A stretch of DNA of 64,000 bases, taken from positions 6,680,001 through 6,744,000 of the forward strand of contig NC_046673.1 in NCBI RefSeq assembly GCF_003369915.1, written 5' to 3'. Origin of the DNA: Drosophila miranda (taxonomy: Eukaryota > Arthropoda > Insecta > Diptera > Drosophilidae). The position numbers and the translations under genes are program-made. Below are positions 1 through 8,966 of this stretch, piece after piece; positions within the stretch are counted from its first letter, which is position 1, and every line of letters starts with the position of its first letter. The notes beneath the pieces were generated by a model. That model was not told the origin of the DNA, ran no database searches, and was given only the letters and a program-made list of their open reading frames with translations.

Positions 1-1
1 G

Positions 2-640
2 CCGGCTGTGACGCCCAAGCGCAAGCAGAAGCGTCAGGCGGCGGTGAATGCCTGCAAGAGGATCATTGCTCAGGCACCCGCACTGGAGGCGGAACCAACG
101 GCAGTGGCCCCAAACGAAATCGAGGCGGAGGCGTCGGCCAGCTCCTTGGATCCCAATGATAGTGCCGAGGCCAGCAAAGAGAACCAACAGAATCAGCCTC
201 CAGATATGACCTCATCCACCAGCCAAAGGGATCCCGATGCGGGGCAGGACATGCTGGCTGCCTGGAATCGCCATTTGATTGGGTCCAGCAGCGATCTGGA
301 GAATCGTCTGCGCGAGATCAATGCCAGGCAACAGGATGAAGCACCAACCCCCACTGTAAAGCAAACACGCCACCGTCGAAAGGTGACGTCTACCGCCAAG
401 AAGAAAAAGGAGCCCAAGCCCGAGGCCAAGCCAGAACCCAAGGCCAATCCCAAGCCAGAGGTCAACGCCAAGCCGGAGCCCAAGGGCGGCTTTGGGGCCG
501 ATCGCTTCTATTTGGGCCACTGGCAGGAGGGAATTGGCAAGCTGTTCAGCTTCGGTGGTCTCGGCGTTTGGACCATCATCGATGTCCTGCTCATTTCGAT
601 GCACTATTTGGGACCGGCCGATGGTTCGCTCTACATTTAG
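2..640 (+). CDS. mxc-almondex chimera, copy A (3' part only)
   Basis: This is the 3' end of a chimeric gene that enters from the left edge of the window. Up to about position 484 the protein matches Mxc residues ~690-900 (Lys-rich, ending in PKPE repeats). It then switches in frame to about 50 residues that match the C-terminus of almondex/TM2D3: the TM2-domain DRF motif (GADRFYLGHW), a Gly-rich hydrophobic segment and the ending GPADGSLYI. Human TM2D3 ends almost identically, so the family call is firm. The join falls at a short shared AAGGGC. In this copy the frame stays open to the almondex stop. If it has a 5' part like copy B, the product would carry acidic Mxc sequence in front of a TM2 membrane tail. 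The start, promoter and expression cannot be seen. The extreme left edge may differ from mxc by one base. Confidence 0.75.
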   Translation, partial: PAVTPKRKQKRQAAVNACKRIIAQAPALEAEPTAVAPNEIEAEASASSLDPNDSAEASKENQQNQPPDMTSSTSQRDPDAGQDMLAAWNRHLIGSSSDLENRLREINARQQDEAPTPTVKQTRHRRKVTSTAKKKKEPKPEAKPEPKANPKPEVNAKPEPKGGFGADRFYLGHWQEGIGKLFSFGGLGVWTIIDVLLISMHYLGPADGSLYI

Positions 641-802
641 GGTGGGGTGTGCTTGGGGATCTGATCTATAGGTTTAAGAAGGACTGTTTGTTAGCCAAAA
701 GCCTAGAACATAAGCAAAAATCTAACCATTACCATGTACATATGTATTTGTTTTGTTCAAGAACACATTATTACATAACGATAATCGAGTTTTATGCCAG
801 GA

Positions 803-2697
803 CTATGCCTCTGTTGGGGGGCCAGAGGATGGCTCGCAAACGGCACCCACATCGTCATCGCCATCGTCGAATTTTGTGTGCTTGGCCAACACTTTGGAGA
901 CCTTCTCGCGTCCCCGCTTCTGCTGTACGCGCACCTTCTTGGTGAGCTTCGCTTCGCGATCCTGTTCGATCTTGCGCCAGTACGTGGTCTCGGCTTGGCC
1001 ATCTAGCACCTTCAGTTGCCTCTCGGCACAGCTCAGCTGGCTCACCAACTCCTCGGCGGCGGTAGGTGTAGCCATGCGCAAGGTGGCCGCTTGATCACCC
1101 TCTTTAATGTCCACATACTTGATATCCGGATATTGGCGCATGTCGGTCTTGAACTCTTTGATATTGGTGCACGGCTCATGCAGCGTGCACTCGACAATGA
1201 GCCCCGGCTCGTACTTGAAGAGCGGTGTGCGCTCCTGGGAGGGATCCTCGGTGCGAACGGCGCTGCGACTGTCATCCGTCTCTCCGCCACCGGCTCCATA
1301 GAAATTCATGTTCATTTTGTGGACAGCCTTGCGACGCTTTGGCGGCACGGGCACGCTGGCCTCCGTCGCCCCACCGCCATCATCGGCATCGCTGAGCGGC
1401 TCGCCCTCCTCACCACCACCGCCAACGCTCGCGTTCGTGTTGTTAGTCTTCGTCTCCGATAACTGCTGGCCGCCAGTCGCCTGCATGGGTGTGCGCTTGC
1501 GTGGATGATTGGGATCCAACTGTTGCTGCTGCGACTCGCGCCACAACTTGGCCTTCGCCACGCTGACTAGGCGACGCTGCAGATTGAGGTATTTGTTGCG
1601 CAGACTGCACCAGCTAGTCTTTGGCAAGACCTTCAGCTCTACGGCGGTGGGATCAATGTTGGGTTTGTCTATGATGGCCTTCTTCTTGCGCTTGCGGCGA
1701 CGCTTCTTTGCTTCGTCAGCCTCTCCACCTCCAGCTCCCTCGCCCTCGCCAGCTGTTTGATCATCTTTCGCGCCGTTCTCCTCCTCCTCCGCCGTTGAGG
1801 CCTCCTGGTCCGATTCACTTGCGGTTTCTTCGGCAGTGGATGCCTCGCTAGGCTGGTGTTCCAGCTTTAGACGCTTAATGTCATGCTGATCCTCCTCCTT
1901 GGCCCTGCACGAGGCAAGGTCTCTCTTGCGACCCCGCTTGTTGGCATCTTCCTGCGATGCATCAACATTTTTGGACTGCTGTTGTTGCTGCTGAAATGAG
2001 CGAACGCTAGCCAAAACGGCTGGGTCTGTGTCAAGGGATAGGACACCCTGGACCTGGGCAAAGGCTTTTACCGCCTTCTCCAGGGCCGTGCTGCGTTCGA
2101 ACTCGCTGAAGGCAAACTCCTTGATCTTCTTGTTGTCTGGGTAGTGGGGCAGCGATACATAGGCCACAGGGCCATAGCGACTGAAGACTTCCTTCAGCCA
2201 ATCGTGGCTGGCATTTGCCGGCAGGGCCTCCACATACAGCGTCTTGTCATTGACGTCGCGCTGGTCGGGCTTGGTCTTGCGGCGTACCTTCAGGGCGCTC
2301 TCATCCAACTCCAGCAGCTGAGAGTTGTTTAATGCCTTGGCTATCTCCTTTACATCCTGGGCGAGGGGCTTCATTTTATTGAACGTGAGAAAGATCTCCA
2401 GGGGCACATCTAGTTAGAAGTTTTCAGAATTTAATGGCTGCTATAAAAGCGTTTATTGGGCTGTGCCACTTACAAGGATCCTGGTCCACATAGCGTCGCA
2501 GGAAGCGATCTTTAGTCAGATTCGCATCGCCAAAATAAAACTCCATTTGTCTGCGAATGGAATTGTACAAATGACGTTTGCGTTTGCGACCACCGGCGGC
2601 GGCATCTCTTTTTGCCGGCTCACTCGACTCTGCATCAGTTTCCTTGGCATCCTGTTCGATTTGGTCGTGGGGGGTTGCTTTCTCTGCCTTGGAGGCA
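803..2697 (-). pseudogene. Larp7: Larp7 copy A, 5'-truncated
   Basis: This is a La-related protein 7 gene on the minus strand. Exon 2 (2409-803) is open. It encodes the end of the La motif (VPLEIFLTFNKMKPL), RRM1 (TLYVEALPANASHDWLKEVF), an acidic/basic linker and a C-terminal xRRM-like domain. Exon 1 (from 2474 upward) encodes the rest of the La motif, HLYNSIRRQMEFYFGDANLT...RFLRRYVDQDP, and splices at GTAAGT (intron 2473-2410) to restore DPYVPLEI. The first ~18 codons, the start codon and the promoter are absent because the sequence jumps at about 2695 into mxc intron 2. The frame of what remains of exon 1 is intact, unlike copy B. Larp7 proteins bind the 3' ends of 7SK or U6 RNA. Without a promoter this copy is probably silent. 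Confidence 0.8.
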
Positions 2698-2731
2698 ACT
2701 CCTGCTCTTGCGGCAGTACAGTTAACATATG
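2695..2731 (+). other. mxc intron 2 remnant joined to Larp7 exon 1
   Basis: The bases from CTCCTGCTCTTGCGG to ACATATG equal mxc intron 2 at about 15138-15170. They abut Larp7 exon 1 directly, so about 1.36 kb present at 13.78-15.14 kb is missing here: the Larp7 start, the divergent promoter and mxc exons 1-2. The last five bases, ATATG, are the left target duplication of the LTR element. Confidence 0.85.
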
Positions 2732-3026
2732 TGTTTGTACACGGAGCGTTTTCCGCATTAATGTTAATTCACGGATGGGGGTTTGTTAGTTTTTTCTGCA
2801 AACGAATCAAAGTCTATACAAGAAAGAGAAAAGTCGATCGATCCAGTTGAGTATTAGGGAACAACTATTTATTACAAATCTTAGTGCTTGAGTACTGGGC
2901 ATAAGAGAGAGAATACAGTGGTGAATTTAGTACAATTATGGTGAGTAAATACAAAAAGTGAGCGTAGGCTCTCTATTTTACGAGGGTCATTTGAATACTT
3001 GTTCCTTAAAGGAGTTTGACCGAACA
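2732..3026 (-). repeat. BEL/Pao LTR (3' LTR of the element)
   Basis: This 295-bp direct repeat begins TGTTTGTACACGG and ends GACCGAACA on the plus strand, so it has the usual TG...CA ends. It matches 8650-8944 except for about two positions. Confidence 0.93.
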
Positions 3027-3052
3027 TCCCGGCCCCGTTGAAAGGACTGCTT

Positions 3053-6000
3053 TCAAACCACCGGAAGAATTGCCAACTTGTGTATTGGCCTGCAACATGT
3101 TCCATTTGCAGTGCGGAGGTGCACCACCCGTACAAGTCCATCCTTCCCAAGCACAGTAGACTGCACTCGGCCTAGTTTCCAGCGTAGCGGTGGCAGGTTG
3201 TCCTCATGGATGATGACCAACGTGCCCTCGGTGAGGTTCGTTGAGGGTGCTGTCCACTTCGTGCGCGATCGCAATTCGTTGACATAGTCAGCAGACCATT
3301 GCTTCCAAAACCGTTGCTTGACGGCCGTAATCGCATCGTAGCGGTCCATACTTGACAGCTTGATATTCTCGAGGGACCTTTCAGGTAGTGATCGCAATGA
3401 TTCGCCAACCAAGAGATGACCAGCCGTGAGAGTGCTATAGTCATTTGGGTCTGACGAAAGCGGCGATAGCGGGCGCGAGTTGAGGATCGATTCTATCTCG
3501 ACGACGACAGTGCTCAACTCTTCGAAGGTGAACCTGGTGTTGGCCAGCGTACGATTTAACAGCCCCTTTGCACTCTTGACTGCCGCTTCCCAAAGGCCTC
3601 CGAAATGAGGTGCCCTGGGGGGAATAAAATGGAAATTAATAAAGTCAGATGCGCAAAATTTATAGATTTCATCTTGGGTCTGCTTTAAAAACATAAACTT
3701 TTTTAGTTCCTGCAGTTGATTCGATACCCCTACAAAGTTAGTGGCATTATCGCAGAAGATGTCTGTCGGCAGCTTGCGACGACCTCCCATCCGTTTCAAT
3801 GCGTTTAAGAACGCCTTTGTTGACAAATCAGAGACTACTTCGATGTGAACGGCCTTGGTGAGAAGGCAAACGAACACGGCTATGTATGCTTTTGTAGGTC
3901 CCTTTCCTCGAATGCGTAGATATGTGTTGATGGGTCCACAAAAGTCAACTCCACAGCGTTCAAAGGGTCGAGCCGGAGCGAGTCGCGTAGGCGGTAATGA
4001 GCCCATGAGTTGTTGTAGCAGCTTCGGTCTGTAGCGAACGCAGTGTACACAGGAGCGAACAATTCTACGTGCCAAGTCTCTGGCGTTAACGATCCAATAC
4101 TCCAAACGAATGAGAGCGACTAGGGCTTTAGGTCCAGCGTGATAGTTCCGAAGATGCAAATGGCGAATATAGTTCCATACAAATTTGGACTGACTAGGCA
4201 GCAGCAACGGATGTTTTTGACCGTCTTGTAGGTCTGAGTATTCCAAACGTCCACCAACCTTGATAAGTTCGAATCCGTTCACGACTTCTAAAAAGGGAGT
4301 AAGAAACTTTAAGCTGCTTTTTAATGGTTTTTGCTTCTGAAGTAAACGGATGTCCTCTACAAAATGAGTTTGTTGAATGTTCCAAATAAGGCAATGTGAA
4401 GCAAAACGAAGTTCATCTGGCGTCGGTGAGGTTGTGGTAAACGTCGATTGCTTCCGACATCTCCTTATGAGCCTAATCATCCAAGCAATGAGACGCAGAC
4501 TGTGAGTGTACGAGCTGATATTATCGACGATGTTGAGGATATTATTTGTCTCGTGTACGGCAGCAAACAAACTTTTCCGATTCTCCGAGTTAACCACGTC
4601 CATGTCAATATCAAGTTTTCCACCAGTGGCGGGCCAGCTTAGTGAATCTTCGACTAGAAACGTAGGACCCGAAAACCATGGAGACTTAATCAACTCGCTC
4701 ACGTTACAGCCTCGCAACAGAATATCAGCAGGGTTTTGATGTGTTGGCACATAGCGCCATTTTCCATCAGACGTTAAATCCTGAATATCGGACACTCGAT
4801 TTCCAACAAAGGTCGATAAGGTGACTGACTGTTGTTGCAACCAATGCAATACGAGCTGTGAGTCGCTCCAAAAATAAGATGTGATAGTGTGTTTACTGAA
4901 TATGGCCTTGACTTTGTTATACAACTGAGAAAGTAGATGTGCGCCGCATAGTTCAAGCTTCGGAAGAGACTGTTTCTTCACTGGTGCTACTCTAGACTTA
5001 GAAGTGAACAATTTCACTGTGACCTGTCCAAGCGAATTCTCCGTGCGCACATAAACACAGCAGCCGTATGCCCGAATCGATGCGTCGCAAAATCCATGTA
5101 TTTGAATGCTCCTAGTATCAGGCTGCAAACAAAAACGAGGTACCGCTAGTGACGACAGTGAATTCAGCGATTCCAAACACTTGCTCCATGCGTGGCTTAA
5201 ATTCTGGGGGACAGACTCGTCCCAGTCGAGTTTCAAAAGCCACAACTCCTGAAGAATGATCTTAGAGACAATGACTAACGGTGATAGCAGACCGATTGGA
5301 TCGAATAGCGACGACGCAGTAGACAAAATTGTTCGTTTTGTGGTAGTGGGATAGACTTCCTTTGGATTAAATGTGAAACTAAATGCATCTCTTCGTTGAT
5401 GCCAAGTTAAGCCGAGTGTGCTGCTGACTGAGTTTTCTGAAATGTTTAATTCCTTGGTAGATTCGTCTTCCATCACGCCTGGATGATTTGAATGCCACTT
5501 GCATAATGGAAACTGACCACGAGCGAGAGTTGATGTGATTTCAGTTTTTAGTTTGAAGAGTGTATCTATATCACCAGCCCCACACAAAAGGTCATCAACA
5601 TAAAATGCAGTTTTAACAGCAGCAGCCCCTAATGGCCATGCATCCTTACAATCCTCAGCCAAGTAATGCAAACTACGAGTTGCGAGAAATGGGGCAGACG
5701 CAGTCCCATATGTCACTGTATTGAGTTGGTAGGTTTGAAGATCCGTATTTGGAGATGCTCGCCACAAAATGTACTGGAATTTTCTATCCTTCTCACTCAC
5801 AAGTACCTGCCTGTACATTTTTGTGACGTCGGCTGTGATGCCGAACCTATGCATGCGGAACCACAGCAATTGCAAGTACAACTCATCCTGAATGGTAGGG
5901 CCGACTAAAAGTAGATCGTTAAGTGACCTTTGAGATGTTGTACGGCAAGAGGCGTCAAAGACAACTCTGAGCTTCGTCGATGTACTGCTTGGTTTCAGAA

Positions 6001-8011
6001 CGAAATGGTGGGGTATATAATAATGCGGTTCTTCCAAGTTAGGATTCAGTACGAGGGACATATGGCCGAGACTTTCATATTCCTGCATGAACGAGATATA
6101 CTGCAAGCGAATTTCCGGTAGACGAGCGAGACGTCTCTCAATGGCAAAAAATCGAGTTCGAGCTGTATCGAAGGAACTTCCAAGACAACTTGGATCTTCT
6201 TGAAATGGCAAGCGAACGACAATCCGCCCACTGGCATCCTGATGTGTTGTGTCCCTGAAATGGTCCTCACAGCGACGATGATTTGGGAGCATTCTAGCGC
6301 TTGGATCGACAAATGAGTCCACTTTCCATAATTGCTGCAAATTCTTGTCGATCGACTCTTCTACAGTCGCCAAGCACAATGGTGGCTGTCTGTTATATTG
6401 CCGCTGGTACCTCCCAGCAACAACCCAACCAAAAAGAGTCTTCTGCAAAGTGGGAAGATTTGGACCAATGCGAATCTGGCCAACAGCTAAAGCTCCATAG
6501 AAGGCTTCGGTCCCCAGTAACAAATCAATACGTTTAGTCCTATAGAACGATTCGTCAGCCAATGGAGTGTTAGCTGGTAGGTTCCAATTCGATATGTCGA
6601 TCTCACTATCTGGCTGGTAGGCAATATGGGATGTGATTCCAAGCTGGAGAGTGAGCTGATAGCCGGAAGTACGTGACTTAATAGAGGTAGTCGTACGAGC
6701 CTTCAAACTAGTAAGGGAGTCTCCTATACTGCGAATTCCAATGTGGTGTTTTTCACGACGAAGGCGAAGCTTTTGTGCAAAGGTTTTGGTTACAAAATTA
6801 ACCTGAGAGCATGAATCAAGCAACGCTCTACCGAGTTTGTATTCACCTGTGGCATCCTCTACCAAAACCATAGCTGTTGCCAACAAAATTTGATCATCTG
6901 CTGCGATCTCCATATGAGAATGTGAAGCAGCTTGATGAGCTGTTTGCCAGGAGGGTTGCGCTGGTTGGAGTACCGGTTCAGTAGTTGAAGATTGTCCTGC
7001 TGATGATTGGGGTGGCTGTTGCGGCTGAGAGTGATGCAAAGATGAATGATGATTCCGATTACAGGATCGGCAACGATGAGTCGATGAACATTGCGCCACT
7101 CTATGACCATTTCCAAGACAATTGATGCAGAGACCGAGGCGTTTTGCATTGTCGTACCGTTGGTTGCTGTTCATAGCCTTGAACTGAGCGCAATTAGAGA
7201 TCTTATGGCCAGAACTAGAACAAAGTGTACAAGACGGATTAGTGATAGCAAACGACGAGTTTATTTGGTGATTAGAATGACGATTTGACTTATTGGATTC
7301 AGCCTTTCGTTGTGACGAAGTAGCAGCCGAGTTTCCAGACGAATGGAGAAACTGACAGTGGCGTTCCAAAAGCTGTGTGCATGCTAGCCAGGTTGGCAGA
7401 GTTTTGTAGTCCTGCGATTCCTTCCACTTGTTCCGAGTTTGCTGATCACACTTTTCCATTATAATATATATAACCATAGCGTGAACAATATTCTCAGGTT
7501 TGCCGATGGACTCCAGCGAGCTTAATATAGCGGATGCCTTATCCACTAGGCTGTGAAGCTGCTGACTGTTTGACCTTTCCACAGGTTGTAGTGCAAACAA
7601 TGCCTCAATACCTTCTAAAAATATAAGAGTAGGATTATCAAAACGGCCTTTGAGTTTTGCTAGGGCCTTCGGATAGTTTTCGCTTGTAACCTGGAATGCC
7701 TGAATTGTATCTAATGCCGGCCCCGTGAGGCAGGTCAGCAAATAATTAAACTTTTCTATATTAGACAATCCAGACTCACGAACAACAATTTGCTCGAACG
7801 AGTGAATAAAATTCTTATAGTTTGCATATGTTCCGTCGAAAGTGGGTAGCGACAACCTTGGTAACGATGACTTCACTGGCGGTGGGTGGTAGTCCGGCGC
7901 AACAATGCTGGCGTTCAGATCTCCTCCCATTTTTTCCCTTATGGCTAGCTTGATTGCTATGTATGTATCCTTCATCATTCGGACTAAGGTCTTCAATATT
8001 AGCTTGGACAT
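3053..8011 (-). CDS. BEL/Pao polyprotein region
   Basis: This is a long reading frame of about 1650 codons. Parts in order, with rough residues: a gag-like DUF1759 region (~40-210); CCHC zinc knuckles (~265-320); an aspartic protease region (DUF1758-like, ~370-530, with LLDSCSQVNFV); reverse transcriptase (~640-840, active-site motif YVDD); a Pao-type peptidase A17/RNase H region (~900-1110); an integrase zinc-binding segment (~1300-1370); an integrase core (~1390-1540); and a C-terminal tail typical of Pao elements. Some gag N-terminal coding lies further upstream, up to about 8171. It is treated as a fossil, and its functional state is not assessed beyond the near-whole appearance. Confidence 0.88.
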   Translation of the reverse strand: MSKLILKTLVRMMKDTYIAIKLAIREKMGGDLNASIVAPDYHPPPVKSSLPRLSLPTFDGTYANYKNFIHSFEQIVVRESGLSNIEKFNYLLTCLTGPALDTIQAFQVTSENYPKALAKLKGRFDNPTLIFLEGIEALFALQPVERSNSQQLHSLVDKASAILSSLESIGKPENIVHAMVIYIIMEKCDQQTRNKWKESQDYKTLPTWLACTQLLERHCQFLHSSGNSAATSSQRKAESNKSNRHSNHQINSSFAITNPSCTLCSSSGHKISNCAQFKAMNSNQRYDNAKRLGLCINCLGNGHRVAQCSSTHRCRSCNRNHHSSLHHSQPQQPPQSSAGQSSTTEPVLQPAQPSWQTAHQAASHSHMEIAADDQILLATAMVLVEDATGEYKLGRALLDSCSQVNFVTKTFAQKLRLRREKHHIGIRSIGDSLTSLKARTTTSIKSRTSGYQLTLQLGITSHIAYQPDSEIDISNWNLPANTPLADESFYRTKRIDLLLGTEAFYGALAVGQIRIGPNLPTLQKTLFGWVVAGRYQRQYNRQPPLCLATVEESIDKNLQQLWKVDSFVDPSARMLPNHRRCEDHFRDTTHQDASGRIVVRLPFQEDPSCLGSSFDTARTRFFAIERRLARLPEIRLQYISFMQEYESLGHMSLVLNPNLEEPHYYIPHHFVLKPSSTSTKLRVVFDASCRTTSQRSLNDLLLVGPTIQDELYLQLLWFRMHRFGITADVTKMYRQVLVSEKDRKFQYILWRASPNTDLQTYQLNTVTYGTASAPFLATRSLHYLAEDCKDAWPLGAAAVKTAFYVDDLLCGAGDIDTLFKLKTEITSTLARGQFPLCKWHSNHPGVMEDESTKELNISENSVSSTLGLTWHQRRDAFSFTFNPKEVYPTTTKRTILSTASSLFDPIGLLSPLVIVSKIILQELWLLKLDWDESVPQNLSHAWSKCLESLNSLSSLAVPRFCLQPDTRSIQIHGFCDASIRAYGCCVYVRTENSLGQVTVKLFTSKSRVAPVKKQSLPKLELCGAHLLSQLYNKVKAIFSKHTITSYFWSDSQLVLHWLQQQSVTLSTFVGNRVSDIQDLTSDGKWRYVPTHQNPADILLRGCNVSELIKSPWFSGPTFLVEDSLSWPATGGKLDIDMDVVNSENRKSLFAAVHETNNILNIVDNISSYTHSLRLIAWMIRLIRRCRKQSTFTTTSPTPDELRFASHCLIWNIQQTHFVEDIRLLQKQKPLKSSLKFLTPFLEVVNGFELIKVGGRLEYSDLQDGQKHPLLLPSQSKFVWNYIRHLHLRNYHAGPKALVALIRLEYWIVNARDLARRIVRSCVHCVRYRPKLLQQLMGSLPPTRLAPARPFERCGVDFCGPINTYLRIRGKGPTKAYIAVFVCLLTKAVHIEVVSDLSTKAFLNALKRMGGRRKLPTDIFCDNATNFVGVSNQLQELKKFMFLKQTQDEIYKFCASDFINFHFIPPRAPHFGGLWEAAVKSAKGLLNRTLANTRFTFEELSTVVVEIESILNSRPLSPLSSDPNDYSTLTAGHLLVGESLRSLPERSLENIKLSSMDRYDAITAVKQRFWKQWSADYVNELRSRTKWTAPSTNLTEGTLVIIHEDNLPPLRWKLGRVQSTVLGKDGLVRVVHLRTANGTCCRPIHKLAILPVV

Positions 8012-8628
8012 TTAAAACATTCTTGAAATACGTTTCTAAGATGTTCAACCGATAGCGAAGCTCATCATTGCATATCGGGGTTTCCGATTTAGCATCTACC
8101 ACAGATTTGATCCGAGTTATATTTCGTTTTATATTGCTCCGTTGGCGTTTTAAGTCTTCGAGCGTCATCATTTTGTTGTGTAGTGTAATTACGCTGACAC
8201 AGAACTAGAGCTTCCAAAAATAACAACAACAAAAAAACGCAGCAAGCAGCAGCAGCTAGAGCACAAAACCAACGGTGAAAGCAAAAGCAAAAGTTCCAGC
8301 AGCGGCAACGAAAGCAAAACGAAAGTGAAGCGGTGGAATTCCAATAGAAAGAATGCGTTGATCGATGGACCAAAGCAGGTAGCTGCAAAGCGAACGAACC
8401 GAGAATGCAAGCGCCGTTGAATGCGTTGTGGGTGACAAGCGAATGATAAAATTAAGCGAGAACGGCGAGAGCAAGGCGAGGACAACGATCCCGCGATCTA
8501 GACGAACAATTCTGATACGGTTTTCGGAACTTTCGATTGCAGCTGCGAGACGAGCGATTGTTGTAATTGTTGCCTTTGTAGATTGCGATTAGTTTAATTG
8601 TTCACAGAAGAATTAACATAACACACAT

Positions 8629-8646
8629 GCCCCACGTTGGGCGCCA
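8629..8646 (-). other. Probable tRNA primer binding site of the BEL/Pao element
   Basis: On the minus strand, immediately inside the 5' LTR, the sequence reads TGGCGCCCAACGTGGGG. This TGGCGC... form and position are typical of LTR-element primer binding sites. The priming tRNA was not identified. Confidence 0.7.
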
Positions 8647-8649
8647 AAA

Positions 8650-8944
8650 TGTTTGTACACGGAGCGTTTTCCGCATTAATGTTAATTCACGGATGGGGGT
8701 GTGTTAGTTTTTTCTGCAAACGAATCAAAGTCTATACAAGAAAGAGAAAAGTCGATCGATCCAGTTGAGTATTAGGGAATAACTATTTATTACAAATCTT
8801 AGTGCTTGAGTACTGGGCATAAGAGAGAGAATACAGTGGTGAATTTAGTACAATTATGGTGAGTAAATACAAAAAGTGAGCGTAGGCTCTCTATTTTACG
8901 AGGGTCATTTGAATACTTGTTCCTTAAAGGAGTTTGACCGAACA
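8650..8944 (-). repeat. BEL/Pao LTR (5' LTR of the element)
   Basis: This 295-bp repeat is nearly identical to 2732-3026. It ends 22 bp before mxc copy B exon 3, so it lies where a promoter for the truncated copy B would need to be. Any such activity is unproven. Confidence 0.93.
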
Positions 8945-8966
8945 ATATGTATGCTTCTACTTTTAG

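Larger units (their letters stand above)
2732..8944 (-). mobile_element. BEL/Pao LTR retrotransposon, nearly whole and young
   Basis: The 6.2-kb element lies on the minus strand, is bounded by two 295-bp direct repeats and is flanked by a 5-bp target duplication ATATG (2727-2731 and 8945-8949). The order of its parts is gag with zinc knuckles, aspartic protease, reverse transcriptase, RNase H and integrase, which is the BEL/Pao order and style. The two LTRs differ at about two of 295 positions, so the insertion is recent, probably well under a million years old. It looks close to whole, with about one break. It is inserted in intron 2 of mxc copy B, 22 bp before the exon 3 boundary and in antisense orientation. 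The empty site is visible in full-length mxc at about 15170. Confidence 0.93.

Noticed and set aside
193-604. Long antisense open frames across the Mxc Lys/Pro region
   Set aside because: Shadow frames of repetitive coding sequence; they recur at every mxc copy for that reason.
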